A stretch of 64,000 bases of DNA, taken from an uncultured Catenibacterium sp. GTDB lineage: Bacteria > Bacillota_I > Bacilli_A > Erysipelotrichales > Coprobacillaceae. The stretch's first letter is position 1; the number at the start of each line of letters is the position of its first letter. The notes under the pieces are model-generated. The model was given only the letters and a program-made list of their open reading frames with translations, was not told the DNA's origin and ran no database searches. Where the stretch lies: the NCBI GenBank assembly GCA_900540685.1, contig UQGS01000002.1, positions 13,383 through 77,382 on the forward strand. The letters run 5' to 3'. The translations under genes were made by a program, and so were the position numbers. Shown here piece by piece: positions 8,404-16,453 of this stretch.

Positions 8404-9183
8404 CTACTTACAAATAGTGAAACCACTCTTCTTGAATATTTCTTTAGATTCCTTAGTTTCTAAAAACTTAATTAAGTTATTGGCTTCTTCTTGATGTTTA
8501 GTTTTAGTTACACGTCCTACTGGATAAATAACTGGTGTATCTAATAGGTTGTTATTGACCTTTTCAAGTACTGTTACTTTAGAACTGCTGGCTGCATCTG
8601 TAGAATAAACAAGACCTACTTCAGCACTTCCGCTTTCTACCCAGCTTAATACTTCAGTGACATTACCACCTAAAGAAATCTTATTCTGGATAGCATCCCA
8701 AGTATTTGCGTTAGTAAGTGCGATTTTCGCATACTGACCTGCAGGTACTACTTCAGGATCACCTACCGCAATCATCTTCGCATCAGTGATGTTTGAAATA
8801 CCTTTTACAGCAGTTTTTGTATCTTTCCCTTTGATTAATACAAGTTTATTTTCTAATAAATTTACAACACTCTTAGAATCAACAAGTTTTTCATCAACTA
8901 AGCTATCCATCTGTTTAGTGGCTGCACTAAAGAACACATCAGCATCTAATCCCTGTTCAATCTGAATCTGTAATTTACCACTGCTGTCATAAACACCCTT
9001 TACGTTCACATTTGGATATTTCTTTTCAAAACGAGGAATAAGTGTTTCTTCAAATGTCTTTTCCAGACTGGCTGCAGCCGCAATAGTAATTGTGACTTTC
9101 TTTTCAGGCTTCTTTTCTTGGCCACATCCAGCTAAACCGAATACGAGCGCAAAAGCACATAAGATACTAACTAATTTCTTCAT
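8404..9183 (-). CDS. modA: Molybdate-binding lipoprotein ModA
   Basis: 259 residues. Signal peptide with lipobox: MKKLVSILCAFALVFGLAGC, lipidated Cys ~20. The mature part is a type II periplasmic-binding fold of the ModA family (ITIAAAASLEKTFEETLIPRFEKKYP, DSSGKLQIQIEQG, DVFFSAATKQMD, AVGDPEVVPAGQYAKIAL, SAEVGLVYSTDA). It captures molybdate or tungstate outside the membrane for ModBC. Overlaps the end of modC by 17 bases. Confidence 0.95.
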   Translation of the reverse strand: MKKLVSILCAFALVFGLAGCGQEKKPEKKVTITIAAAASLEKTFEETLIPRFEKKYPNVNVKGVYDSSGKLQIQIEQGLDADVFFSAATKQMDSLVDEKLVDSKSVVNLLENKLVLIKGKDTKTAVKGISNITDAKMIAVGDPEVVPAGQYAKIALTNANTWDAIQNKISLGGNVTEVLSWVESGSAEVGLVYSTDAASSSKVTVLEKVNNNLLDTPVIYPVGRVTKTKHQEEANNLIKFLETKESKEIFKKSGFTICK

Positions 9184-9826
9184 GAATCATTTCTCCTTTT
9201 TTTATAATATCCATTTCATGACTCAAAGTTTTGATTTCATCCTTATTATGGGATACAAAGACAACAGGTCGATGGTAAGCATCTAGTTTAGTCTTCATCT
9301 CTTTTAAGAGTTCCCTTTTTAAATCTTCATCTAAAGCACTGAACGGTTCATCTAAAAGAATCGCCTCAGCGTTATAGATCAATAGTCTTGCCATGGCAAC
9401 ACGCTGTTTCTGTCCCCCTGACAACTGTCTTGGATAACGCTTTTCTAATCCTTCTATATGCAACTCCTTCATCAGCTGAATCACTGAATCATGAATTGTA
9501 GTCTTATCAAGTCTGCGGGCCACAAGAGGTGAGGCAATATTGTCATAAACTGTCATATTTGGAAATAATGCATAATTCTGAAACATATATCCAATATTTC
9601 TTTCTTGTGGTGATAAATTAACATGTTGATCTGAATCATAGAGTACTCTTCCATCCAAGACAATTCTTCCTGAATCGGGTGTTTCTATACCAGCAATACA
9701 TTTAAGTGTCATACTTTTACCACTGCCACTTGGCCCCATCACACCCAAGCATATTTCATTAATCTTAAAATGAACATCTAAGTCAAATTCACTTAGTTTT
9801 TTATAGATATCCACTTCTAATAACAT
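9167..9826 (-). CDS. modC: Molybdate ABC transporter ATP-binding protein ModC
   Basis: 219 residues: Walker A GPSGSGKSMTLK, Q-loop FQNYALFPNMTV, signature LSGGQKQRVAMARLL, Walker B ILLDEPFSALD, and switch His in VVFVSHNKDE. It stops after the ATPase core and lacks the MOP regulatory domain found in E. coli ModC (about 350 residues). It powers the ModB permease; modB and modA flank it closely. Confidence 0.93.
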   Translation of the reverse strand: MLLEVDIYKKLSEFDLDVHFKINEICLGVMGPSGSGKSMTLKCIAGIETPDSGRIVLDGRVLYDSDQHVNLSPQERNIGYMFQNYALFPNMTVYDNIASPLVARRLDKTTIHDSVIQLMKELHIEGLEKRYPRQLSGGQKQRVAMARLLIYNAEAILLDEPFSALDEDLKRELLKEMKTKLDAYHRPVVFVSHNKDEIKTLSHEMDIIKKGEMIHEEIS

Positions 9827-9827
9827 A

Positions 9828-10529
9828 TTAATAACCTCTCTTTTGCTTCACCCATAACTGATAGATATTCAGTAATATCACAGCCGTAAAGCATATCGCA
9901 ATAATGACTGCCACATAGATGGATGCGCTATGCATATCACTGCTGACAACTTCACTATAGACAGCCAAAGGCAGTGTACGTGTTTTTCCAATAATATTAC
10001 CTGCAAGCATGGCAGTGGCACCAAATTCTCCCAAGCCTCTCGCAAATGATAATACGCCCCCGCTGATAATACCTGGCAAGGCATTAGGTACGAGTACCTT
10101 GAAAAAGATACTTGTTTCACTCATACCAAGTGTCCTTGCAGCATCGACCAAATCTTCATCCACCTGTTCAAGAGCCCCTCTTGCCGAGCGATACATGATA
10201 GGAAAAGAGATGACGACTGCCGCAATCACTGTGGCACTAAAGCTAAAGGTAATACGCACGCCTAGTACATTTAAGAAAAATGAACCAATCGGCTGATTAA
10301 CTCCAAATATCAATAATAGGAAAAAGCCCATTACTGTCGGTGGTAAAACAAGTGGAAGTGTGAAGATACCATCAAAGATAAGTTGAATGACCTTATTTTT
10401 AAGTGTCATCATCCATCTTGCTGCAAAGAGTCCTAAAAAGAATGTGATAAATATAGAAAAAGCAGCGCATTTAAATGAGATCCATATAGGTGAATAATCA
10501 ATCATCATTTCTTGCACAATCGTGTGCAT
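9828..10529 (-). CDS. modB: Molybdate ABC transporter permease ModB
   Basis: 233 residues with about five or six membrane helices and the permease EAA-type loop (ALEQVDEDLVDAARTLGMSE, then FFKVLVPNALPGIISGGVLSFARGLGEFGATAML). Forms the channel for molybdate. The 5' end overlaps the MOSC-MogA gene by 32 bases. The first ATG lies right against GGAG, so a GTG at 10517 or ATG at 10508 are alternatives. Confidence 0.93.
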   Translation of the reverse strand: MHTIVQEMMIDYSPIWISFKCAAFSIFITFFLGLFAARWMMTLKNKVIQLIFDGIFTLPLVLPPTVMGFFLLLIFGVNQPIGSFFLNVLGVRITFSFSATVIAAVVISFPIMYRSARGALEQVDEDLVDAARTLGMSETSIFFKVLVPNALPGIISGGVLSFARGLGEFGATAMLAGNIIGKTRTLPLAVYSEVVSSDMHSASIYVAVIIAICFTAVILLNIYQLWVKQKRGY

Positions 10530-11439
10530 CTCCTTTTAAGATTTCTAAGCCATGATGAAGAGGATCTATAATAATATCCAAACTCTCCTTCACTGCCTTG
10601 ACACTTCCAGGAAGATTAATAATGAGCGTGTTGTTTCTAATAACACTTACACCTCTAGATAACATGGCACGATTTGTATATTTCATAGATTCATAACGAA
10701 TCGCTTCAGAAATACCTGGCACAAGTCGTGTGGCCACTTTTAAAGTGGCTTCAGGTGTCACATCTCTTTGTGACAAGCCTGTACCACCTGTAGTCAAAAT
10801 TAAATCATTCTCACATCGATCACTTAGATTAATAAGAGCCTGCTCAATCATCTTCTGATTATCTGGAAGGATATCTAAAGAAGTGACATGATAACCTCTT
10901 TCTTCCATATATTCCTTAATAGAAGGACCACTTTCATCCACTCTTAATCCTTGACTTCCTTTATCGGATAAAGTGAGTATTGCGACACGCATACGTGAAT
11001 CAGTAGGTGGCGTATAAGTCACCTCATCACCAGAATGAATCACTCCACCATGAATGACTCTTGCGAAAATACCAAGTCGAGGCATAATACATTCACCTAC
11101 CTGGTGATAAATACGACAATGAGCATGACAGCTTTTACCTCTCTGTGTGATTTCTAAATCCACTTCACCAATATGAACATGGCTTCCTACAACAAGCTTA
11201 TTAAAATCAATACCAGAAATAAGAAGGTTCTCACCAAAAGCACCATCTTCTACATCTCCACCACGTCTTTTAAAGTCTTCTCTTTCTTCATAAGGTAATA
11301 AGCTGACCTGTCTATGCCATTTACCTGCATGGGCATCATGTTCTAAGCCAAAATCTTCTATTATTTTAGTTTCTTGTATAGGTTTCTTTTCAGTTCCCTT
11401 CTTCTCACTAATACAAATTGCTTCTACTTTTCCTGCCAC
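10498..11439 (-). CDS. MOSC domain-MogA fusion, molybdenum cofactor biosynthesis
   Basis: 313 residues. Residues 1 to ~145 are a MOSC domain ([59 protein letters not shown] with Cys that could hold sulfur). Residues ~150-313 are MogA/MoaB ([46 protein letters not shown]). MogA adenylylates molybdopterin before molybdate insertion; MOSC domains carry sulfur or bind the finished cofactor. The fusion joins the two steps in one chain. The GTG start overlaps moaC by 16 bases. Confidence 0.88.
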   Translation of the reverse strand: MAGKVEAICISEKKGTEKKPIQETKIIEDFGLEHDAHAGKWHRQVSLLPYEEREDFKRRGGDVEDGAFGENLLISGIDFNKLVVGSHVHIGEVDLEITQRGKSCHAHCRIYHQVGECIMPRLGIFARVIHGGVIHSGDEVTYTPPTDSRMRVAILTLSDKGSQGLRVDESGPSIKEYMEERGYHVTSLDILPDNQKMIEQALINLSDRCENDLILTTGGTGLSQRDVTPEATLKVATRLVPGISEAIRYESMKYTNRAMLSRGVSVIRNNTLIINLPGSVKAVKESLDIIIDPLHHGLEILKGDAHDCARNDD

Positions 11440-11903
11440 TTGAATTCACCGCTCTTTCCACCTGTTTTCTTTACTAGATGTATATTTTTAATTTCCATTT
11501 CTTTACTGATTGCCTTGCACATATCATAAATAGTAAGCAGCGTGACACTTACAGCATAGAGTGCTTCCATTTCTACACCTGTTTTTCCTTTACATTTCAC
11601 TGTTGCATAGGCATCAATCTGATTATTTTCTTCATCAATTTCAAAATCAACAGTAACGTTAGTAATCATCAATATATGACAAAGAGGAATTATATCGCTT
11701 GTCTTTTTTGCGGCCATGATACCCGCAATTCTTGCGACACCAAGAACATCCCCTTTTTCTACTGTATTATTTTTAATATGCTCAATAATCTCATGATTGA
11801 CTTGAATTGTACCTCTTGCATAAGCTGTTCTTTTTGTGATTTCTTTATCAGATACATCTACCATAATGGCGTTTCCATCTTCATCAAAATGTGTAAATCC
11901 CAT
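11424..11903 (-). CDS. moaC: Cyclic pyranopterin monophosphate synthase MoaC
   Basis: 159 residues, usual length. Family motifs: [14 protein letters not shown] near the N-terminus, [18 protein letters not shown], and [24 protein letters not shown] with catalytic residues of the active site. Converts the MoaA product to cyclic pyranopterin monophosphate. Lies one base after the moaA stop. Confidence 0.95.
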   Translation of the reverse strand: MGFTHFDEDGNAIMVDVSDKEITKRTAYARGTIQVNHEIIEHIKNNTVEKGDVLGVARIAGIMAAKKTSDIIPLCHILMITNVTVDFEIDEENNQIDAYATVKCKGKTGVEMEALYAVSVTLLTIYDMCKAISKEMEIKNIHLVKKTGGKSGEFKWQEK

Positions 11904-11904
11904 A

Positions 11905-12849
11905 TTACCCTCCTATTTGATTCATTACAGTAACACTCTGTTCATCTTCGAAATGGTGCTGTTCTGGCTTCATATAAATAGCATCTCTCATCACTTCTTC
12001 TAGTTTTTGCTTATCATCTATGTTTGGCTTTAATGCGATACTATTCTTATGAAATAAACATAGCTTTAATTGTCCTGTACTAGACAAACGCACACGATTG
12101 CATTCATGGCAGAACTTATGATGTAATGCTTCAATAAATCCAATAACACATTTCATATTCTTTATTCTTATATAATGAGCAGGACCATTGCCTAATCTTT
12201 CATTTATTTCTTCTATATCATAATGCGATAAGAAATAGGACTGCACTTCTTCTATTCTACTTTCTCTCTTATTTGTACCTAGTGGCATGAGTTCAATAAA
12301 ACGAAGACTTATTGTTAGATCCTCACAAAAGTCAATCAAGCCTTCTAAATCACTTTGTGTAAAAAGTGGTCCTACGACTGTATTGATTTTTATATTGAGT
12401 CCAATAGAAACCCCATATAGAAGATTTTTTAATACTTCATCCAATGTATCCTGCCCACATATTGCAGCATATTTCTTTGAATCAAGAGTATCTATAGAGA
12501 AATTGATGCCATCAATCCCAATATCCTTTAATTCATCCATAGTACGTGCATCTAGTAATAAGCCATTGGTTGTAAGAGTCACCTGTCTCACGCCATCTAG
12601 TTGTTTGAGCTGTCTTAAAAAAGAAAGATATCCTTTTCTTACAGTCGGTTCTCCACCAGTCACCTTAAAATTCACTATGCCTAGTTTAACTGCCACCTTA
12701 CATATATCTAGTATTTCTTCATAGCGTAAAATATCATTATGTGAAAGAAATTTGAATTGGCTTGGATTACAATAGCTGCAATGATAGTTACATCTATCAG
12801 TAATTGATATTCTCATATAATCAATTGTACGGTTATAACGATCCTTCAT
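11905..12849 (-). CDS. moaA: GTP 3',8-cyclase MoaA
   Basis: 314 residues. Radical SAM cluster CNYHCSYC at ~20-28; a second, C-terminal cluster motif [19 protein letters not shown] at ~250-270; the C-terminus ends in the conserved GG pair. Catalyses the first step of molybdenum cofactor synthesis from GTP. First gene of the moaA-moaC-mog-modBCA operon, with a promoter and an inverted repeat immediately upstream. Confidence 0.96.
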   Translation of the reverse strand: MKDRYNRTIDYMRISITDRCNYHCSYCNPSQFKFLSHNDILRYEEILDICKVAVKLGIVNFKVTGGEPTVRKGYLSFLRQLKQLDGVRQVTLTTNGLLLDARTMDELKDIGIDGINFSIDTLDSKKYAAICGQDTLDEVLKNLLYGVSIGLNIKINTVVGPLFTQSDLEGLIDFCEDLTISLRFIELMPLGTNKRESRIEEVQSYFLSHYDIEEINERLGNGPAHYIRIKNMKCVIGFIEALHHKFCHECNRVRLSSTGQLKLCLFHKNSIALKPNIDDKQKLEEVMRDAIYMKPEQHHFEDEQSVTVMNQIGG

Positions 12850-12862
12850 GTAAACTCCCTCT

Positions 12863-12886
12863 CGTTATTCTCAAGTGAGAATAACG
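12863..12886. promoter_or_regulatory. Candidate ModE operator in the moaA leader
   Basis: A 24-base inverted repeat with two 11-base arms (CGTTATTCTCA and its exact complement) around a 2-base centre. Its outer CGTTAT...ATAACG resembles known ModE sites. It lies directly at the predicted transcript start and ends 13 bases before the ATG, a position suited to repression. A ModE-like protein is encoded 5.6 kb downstream in the same cluster. Confidence 0.6.
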
Positions 12887-12894
12887 CTATACAT

Positions 12895-12923
12895 AGTGTA
12901 CAATGTTGCATTAGTAAATACAA
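12895..12923 (-). promoter_or_regulatory. Putative promoter of the moaA operon
   Basis: On the minus strand TTGTAT (12918-12923) and TACACT (12895-12900) are 17 bases apart. Matches to consensus are moderate, but the spacing and the position just upstream of the inverted repeat support it. Confidence 0.5.
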
Positions 12924-12937
12924 TAGTTTTAGAAAGC

Positions 12938-12951
12938 AAATAAGAAATATC
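12938..12951. repeat. 14-bp direct repeat, left copy
   Basis: AAATAAGAAATATC here is repeated exactly at 16365-16378. The two copies border the accessory island, so they may be a target-site or recombination scar. Chance matches of this length do occur in AT-rich DNA. Confidence 0.45.
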
Positions 12952-13030
12952 TTTTTTACTCGGAAGATTCAACCGTGTTTTCTAATCGTCCATAAGAGGA
13001 AATGTTTTTTTCGCGAGAAATTCTCTGCAC

Positions 13031-13072
13031 AAAAAAAGGTATCTACACTCCTTAAAATTGAATGTAAATACC
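13031..13072 (-). terminator. Terminator after the GIY-YIG pseudogene
   Basis: Minus-strand stem GGTATTTACA / TGTAGATACC (one mismatch) with a 15-base loop, followed by seven T. Confidence 0.65.
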
Positions 13073-13120
13073 TTATAACTATTGATTTTAATATATCAAA
13101 TCGGAGCAAAGTCCCCCTCT

Positions 13121-13932
13121 CTATTCTACAGGATTCAAATATGTAATCGGGTTTTGTGCACTCTGATTCACTTTTAAACCTGCAATAGATTTGTATAAAT
13201 AAAACTTCTCAGGTTCATCTGGTCTCATATGATTCTCAAATCCTTCATCAACAAAAAATATACGATTTTCTGTTTTCTCAGTCAACTCAGTAACATGTTT
13301 TGGCAACTTATCCACTGCATCTTTACATACATGCCAACTCGTTGGTTTATAAACAGTGACTATCAAGGAATTATAAACACCAAAAACATACTCTACGTCC
13401 TTTACTCGGTTCATGGACGCTCTCCATATACCACGCACCGAATCATAAAGGGCATTTTCTTCCATCCCCTTTTGATAAAGTTTATTTATCTTGATAATCA
13501 TAATCTTGTGTTGAATATCTGATTTCTGTAGTTTTTCTGCTCCATATATCTTTTCAAAATCTTCAACACTTAAAGCTCCTATTGAGTGATGTCCTGCAAA
13601 ATATTAGTCAATCTACTATTTTCTACATAATTGAAAATATTAATTAATGCTGCCTCTGAAGCAAAGGCTTCTGATTCAGTCAAACTACATTTAATGATAA
13701 CTTTCTCGACTTCCAAGCCTGTCGCCTGAATTTCAGCTATTGTTTTTAATTTTAGTTTCTCACTCTCAGGAATCCCCTGACTTTCTCTTTCATGTTCAGA
13801 AATTCGATTCCCAATCCCCTTTCCAATATAGAATACTTTTCTATTTCTAGGATTTATTAAACCATAAGCATAATACTCACCAAGGGATATTAAACTTTTT
13901 TCCGAAAATTTCTCCACACCGCACTCCTTCAC
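13121..13932 (-). pseudogene. GIY-YIG (LEM-3-like) nuclease family gene, frameshifted
   Basis: Two reading frames make one protein. Frame 1 (13932 to 13579) holds the GIY-YIG domain: GEYYAYGLINPRNRKVFYIGKG, split here by the conserved GIY/YIG spacing, then RISEHE and a glutamate-containing helix. It stops soon after TNILQDITQ. The frame read from 13501 starts MIIKINKLY, but upstream it stays open and reads AGHHSIGALSVEDFEKIYGA and then into that ORF. Adding one T to the T4 run at 13598-13601 gives TNIFAGHHS and a single ~270-residue protein. Family members keep these two parts together. This is therefore a broken gene, or a sequence error. No promoter was identified. Confidence 0.8.
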
Positions 13933-13956
13933 ATTTCTTTCGTATATCCCATCTTT

Positions 13957-14463
13957 TTATCTACTCTTGAAATGATATTCTTTTTTCAACCGCTCATAGA
14001 TTTCAAATGCTACCGGACAGACTTCAACCGCGTTCAACACGCTATACAGACTCTGCAATCTCTCTGGCTGATCTGTATAAGGATATTTTTTACAGCTCTC
14101 TGGCCTGCATTCTCCCAGTTTACATTTTCCGTTCTCTTCAAGAAAATCACATGGTTTATTTTTAGTTTCGTATGTATTTTCCATCTCATTTTTCACAAGA
14201 AATGTATCTACGAATTGTTCTTTGGTCATATCCAGAAATTGTGCATCTTGTTCTAAATCTTCATTCGGAATACTTCCTTTATACATCTTACAGCAGTTTC
14301 TGCATCTATTACAGTCATAATTTGCAAATAATTCTTCATGCAGCTCTTTGAACTGCTTATCCAGCTCTTCTTCATCCGCATTGCATTTTAGAAACGTGCG
14401 GAATTCTATATTTTCATTTTCTTTTTTCTTTGCTTCAAATTTTACTTTCCTTGGTGCAATCAT
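13957..14463 (-). CDS. YkgJ-type cysteine-cluster protein
   Basis: 168 residues. CNRCRNCCKMYKG near residue 55 and CKLGECRPESCKKYP near 115 fit the YkgJ family (CxxCxxCC), proposed to bind zinc or an Fe-S cluster; function unknown. Residues ~70-100 (FLDMTKEQFVDTFL) are a conserved family helix. It lies 15 bases downstream of the pRiA4b-like gene and may share its transcript. Base composition is somewhat richer in GC than the flanking moa genes. Confidence 0.8.
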   Translation of the reverse strand: MIAPRKVKFEAKKKENENIEFRTFLKCNADEEELDKQFKELHEELFANYDCNRCRNCCKMYKGSIPNEDLEQDAQFLDMTKEQFVDTFLVKNEMENTYETKNKPCDFLEENGKCKLGECRPESCKKYPYTDQPERLQSLYSVLNAVEVCPVAFEIYERLKKEYHFKSR

Positions 14464-14478
14464 ACTTCTTACCTCTCA

Positions 14479-15642
14479 TCATCTGAAAAAATGTTTCATT
14501 CTTCTGTTGATTTCTTCTATTGTTCGTTCTTTTTCTTTTGTAAATTCTGACCACTGAAGCATAGCTTCGTGTTGCGGATGATTCTTATCTGAGATAATTC
14601 TCATATACTCTTCAAATCCACTTTCACCGCCTACATCTTCCGGTGGTCTTTCTCCGTTTCTTTCAAGGAGAACCGGAAATCGATTATTATTCTCAATCAC
14701 CTTTTCCAATGTAATTACATGCTCCCAGTTGTCGCCAAAATCGTAGGTATAAATACATGTATCTGTGTCTTTGAAAACATCTTCTAGACTTGTCTTCGTA
14801 TCAAATTTCACTTCATACTTGTCTGGTTCCAAATATTCTCCTGCTTCCGGATCCTCCCCATCTACAATCCGCAGCTTAATCGGATATGCATATAGTGGTA
14901 ATTGATGATCTGCTCCCTCTAGTTCTCCAATCAATTGAAATTCATGCAAGTGATAGTCAAACCATCCGAATGTTTCCTGTATAACACGATGTAATCTCTG
15001 AAATGTACAGCTTGATGGAATCAATACTCTTCTCCATATATCAAAATTTTCAAAATTTAATCTGATTTTTAACTGATAATTTTCCACTTCGAGTATTCTG
15101 TCCCATTCTGACTCTGAAAGATTACGCATTTTACAAAGTGCTCGAAACAATCTCTCTGTCGGATGATCATAATCCCCATCAAACTTGACAAAATATTTCC
15201 CCAACGACATACTGATTCTCTTTTGTATTACAGTATCCTCATCAAGCAAATCTGCATACCACTGCACTACCTCACAGATTTTATTCAAATAAGCAACCAT
15301 ACTTCTTCCAGCTGTTTTTGAATACTCTGCTACGCCACATGTTTCAATATATTCATTTATTACTACTTCTGAAATACCTTCTTCACAAAAAGCTGTGCGA
15401 ATCCCTTCTTTTATCCTACTTTCCAGCTCCATCATATCTTTAGCCTTTGGTCGATACAAAACAATCGTATATCGTGTTAAATTATTCATACACACAATAG
15501 CTTTTCGCCTGTTAATCGTAATAAAATGTGCATGCCAGGAATAGAATCCCTCCGCACCTTCTTCACAGCTTTCAACCGGAAGCAATTCGCTTTTTTCTAT
15601 TTTCAATTTGTCAAGTAATGCTTTTGTACACTGTATATACAT
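14479..15642 (-). CDS. DUF6933 plus pRiA4b ORF-3-like protein
   Basis: 387 residues. The N-terminal ~160 residues (MYIQCTKALLDKLKI, HAHFITINRRKAIVCMNNLTRY) look like DUF6933. The C-terminal ~190 residues are the plasmid pRiA4b ORF-3 / IS1096 TnpR-like domain (YQLKIRLNFENFDIWRRVLIP, FGWFDYHLHEF, YTYDFGDNWEHVITLEKV, GGESGFEEYM). The biochemical role is unknown; such proteins are common on mobile DNA, which fits the island. GGAGG precedes the ATG. Codon use includes more GC-ending codons than neighbours outside the island. Confidence 0.8.
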   Translation of the reverse strand: MYIQCTKALLDKLKIEKSELLPVESCEEGAEGFYSWHAHFITINRRKAIVCMNNLTRYTIVLYRPKAKDMMELESRIKEGIRTAFCEEGISEVVINEYIETCGVAEYSKTAGRSMVAYLNKICEVVQWYADLLDEDTVIQKRISMSLGKYFVKFDGDYDHPTERLFRALCKMRNLSESEWDRILEVENYQLKIRLNFENFDIWRRVLIPSSCTFQRLHRVIQETFGWFDYHLHEFQLIGELEGADHQLPLYAYPIKLRIVDGEDPEAGEYLEPDKYEVKFDTKTSLEDVFKDTDTCIYTYDFGDNWEHVITLEKVIENNNRFPVLLERNGERPPEDVGGESGFEEYMRIISDKNHPQHEAMLQWSEFTKEKERTIEEINRRMKHFFR

Positions 15643-15772
15643 TTCTACCTCCTAAAATCCTAGTTGCATATTTCGCTCATACATAACTACGATTATTATA
15701 TCATTTCTTTTCATGCATAAAAGAAAAACAGCCTCATCCAGATGTTTTTTCTACAATAATCTTATTCCTATT

Positions 15773-16021
15773 CTACCACCCATACAAACCGTTCTTTAAT
15801 GTTACAACCGTATGAACATTTGTGTATGCGACTTCAACACCAGGGAACACATGATAAACAAAGGACTGTGCGTCACAAGTGTCATTTGTGTATGTATAAT
15901 TCTTTGTTTCCTGTATTTCTTCTATATCTTGACTTTTCATCATAACTTCCTCGGAGTGCTCTGTTACTTTTTTCATTACTTTTGTAAGTAAGAGCAGAGG
16001 AAACTGTTTGTTTTGTTGCAT
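15773..16021 (-). pseudogene. Fragment of an AraC-type regulator N-terminal domain
   Basis: Within this 82-codon frame, ETKNYTYTNDTCDAQSFVYH and VFPGVEVAYTNVHT resemble the start of the ligand-binding domain of clostridial AraC-family regulators. The rest of the family sequence, including the helix-turn-helix, is missing: the similarity breaks off after VHT and the frame ends 12 codons later. The first ~30 residues overlap the end of the methyltransferase remnant and are probably not native. Similarity judged from memory only. Confidence 0.5.
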
Positions 16022-16364
16022 TCACACAGATTCAGCCTTTCTCGTTCTTATTTACATGGGCATTGGAAAAGCCCGCTTCATTCAGTGCATTTAGAATCTG
16101 GACTGCATTATAAATGATCATACAGTCGATCTTCTCGACCCACTTGTCATCCTTGCTGGTTTTACTGTTGGATTCATTGCAGATGAAGAATATACCACCG
16201 GGCTTGGTAACCCAATGTACTTTCCGGAAGCAGTTTGCCAGACCGGGACAGAAATAAATGGTCTCGAAAGCGGTGACCAAATTAAAGCTGTCATTTTCAA
16301 AAGGCAATTCCACTACGCTGGCTTGTAAAACTTCACAGCGCCCGGCAGCAATTCCCTTGGCAGG
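16011..16364 (-). pseudogene. Remnant of a class I SAM-dependent methyltransferase
   Basis: The frame reads GIAAGRCEVLQASVVELPFE, then NDSFNLVTAFETIYFCPGL and WVTKPGGIFFICNES, the central part of a class I methyltransferase (motifs II-IV). The N-terminal SAM-binding GxGxG part is missing; homology begins right after the 14-bp repeat at 16365. At 16032-16034 a TGA stands where relatives have Trp (KG-stop-ICV), and coding similarity continues beyond it. The stretch is clearly GC-richer than its surroundings, which suggests acquisition from another lineage followed by decay. Confidence 0.65.
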
Positions 16365-16378
16365 AAATAAGAAATATC
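16365..16378. repeat. 14-bp direct repeat, right copy
   Basis: Exact copy of AAATAAGAAATATC at 12938-12951, located where the methyltransferase remnant ends and just before the aminotransferase promoter. Confidence 0.45.
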
Positions 16379-16389
16379 GCTTTGTTGAC

Positions 16390-16418
16390 TTGTTTCAAAC
16401 GCAATAGCGTATTAGAAT
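16390..16418 (+). promoter_or_regulatory. Putative promoter of the aminotransferase gene
   Basis: TTGTTT (16390-16395) and TAGAAT (16413-16418) are 17 bases apart; GGAGG follows 24 bases on, with the ATG at 16454. Confidence 0.5.
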
Positions 16419-16453
16419 AGTATCTATATTACTAAACAAGTGGAGGATAACGT

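Noticed and set aside
9878..10120. 80-codon frame inside modB
   Set aside because: Lies within the well-supported modB gene in another frame, with no ribosome site or recognisable domain.
15643..15772. Extra gene between the pRiA4b-like gene and the AraC fragment
   Set aside because: No open frame with a ribosome site; only AT-rich sequence and a weak hairpin.
16032..16034. TGA in the methyltransferase remnant as a selenocysteine codon, given the selD gene nearby
   Set aside because: Relatives carry Trp there, the gene is already truncated at its 5' end, and no SECIS-like hairpin was evident next to the codon.
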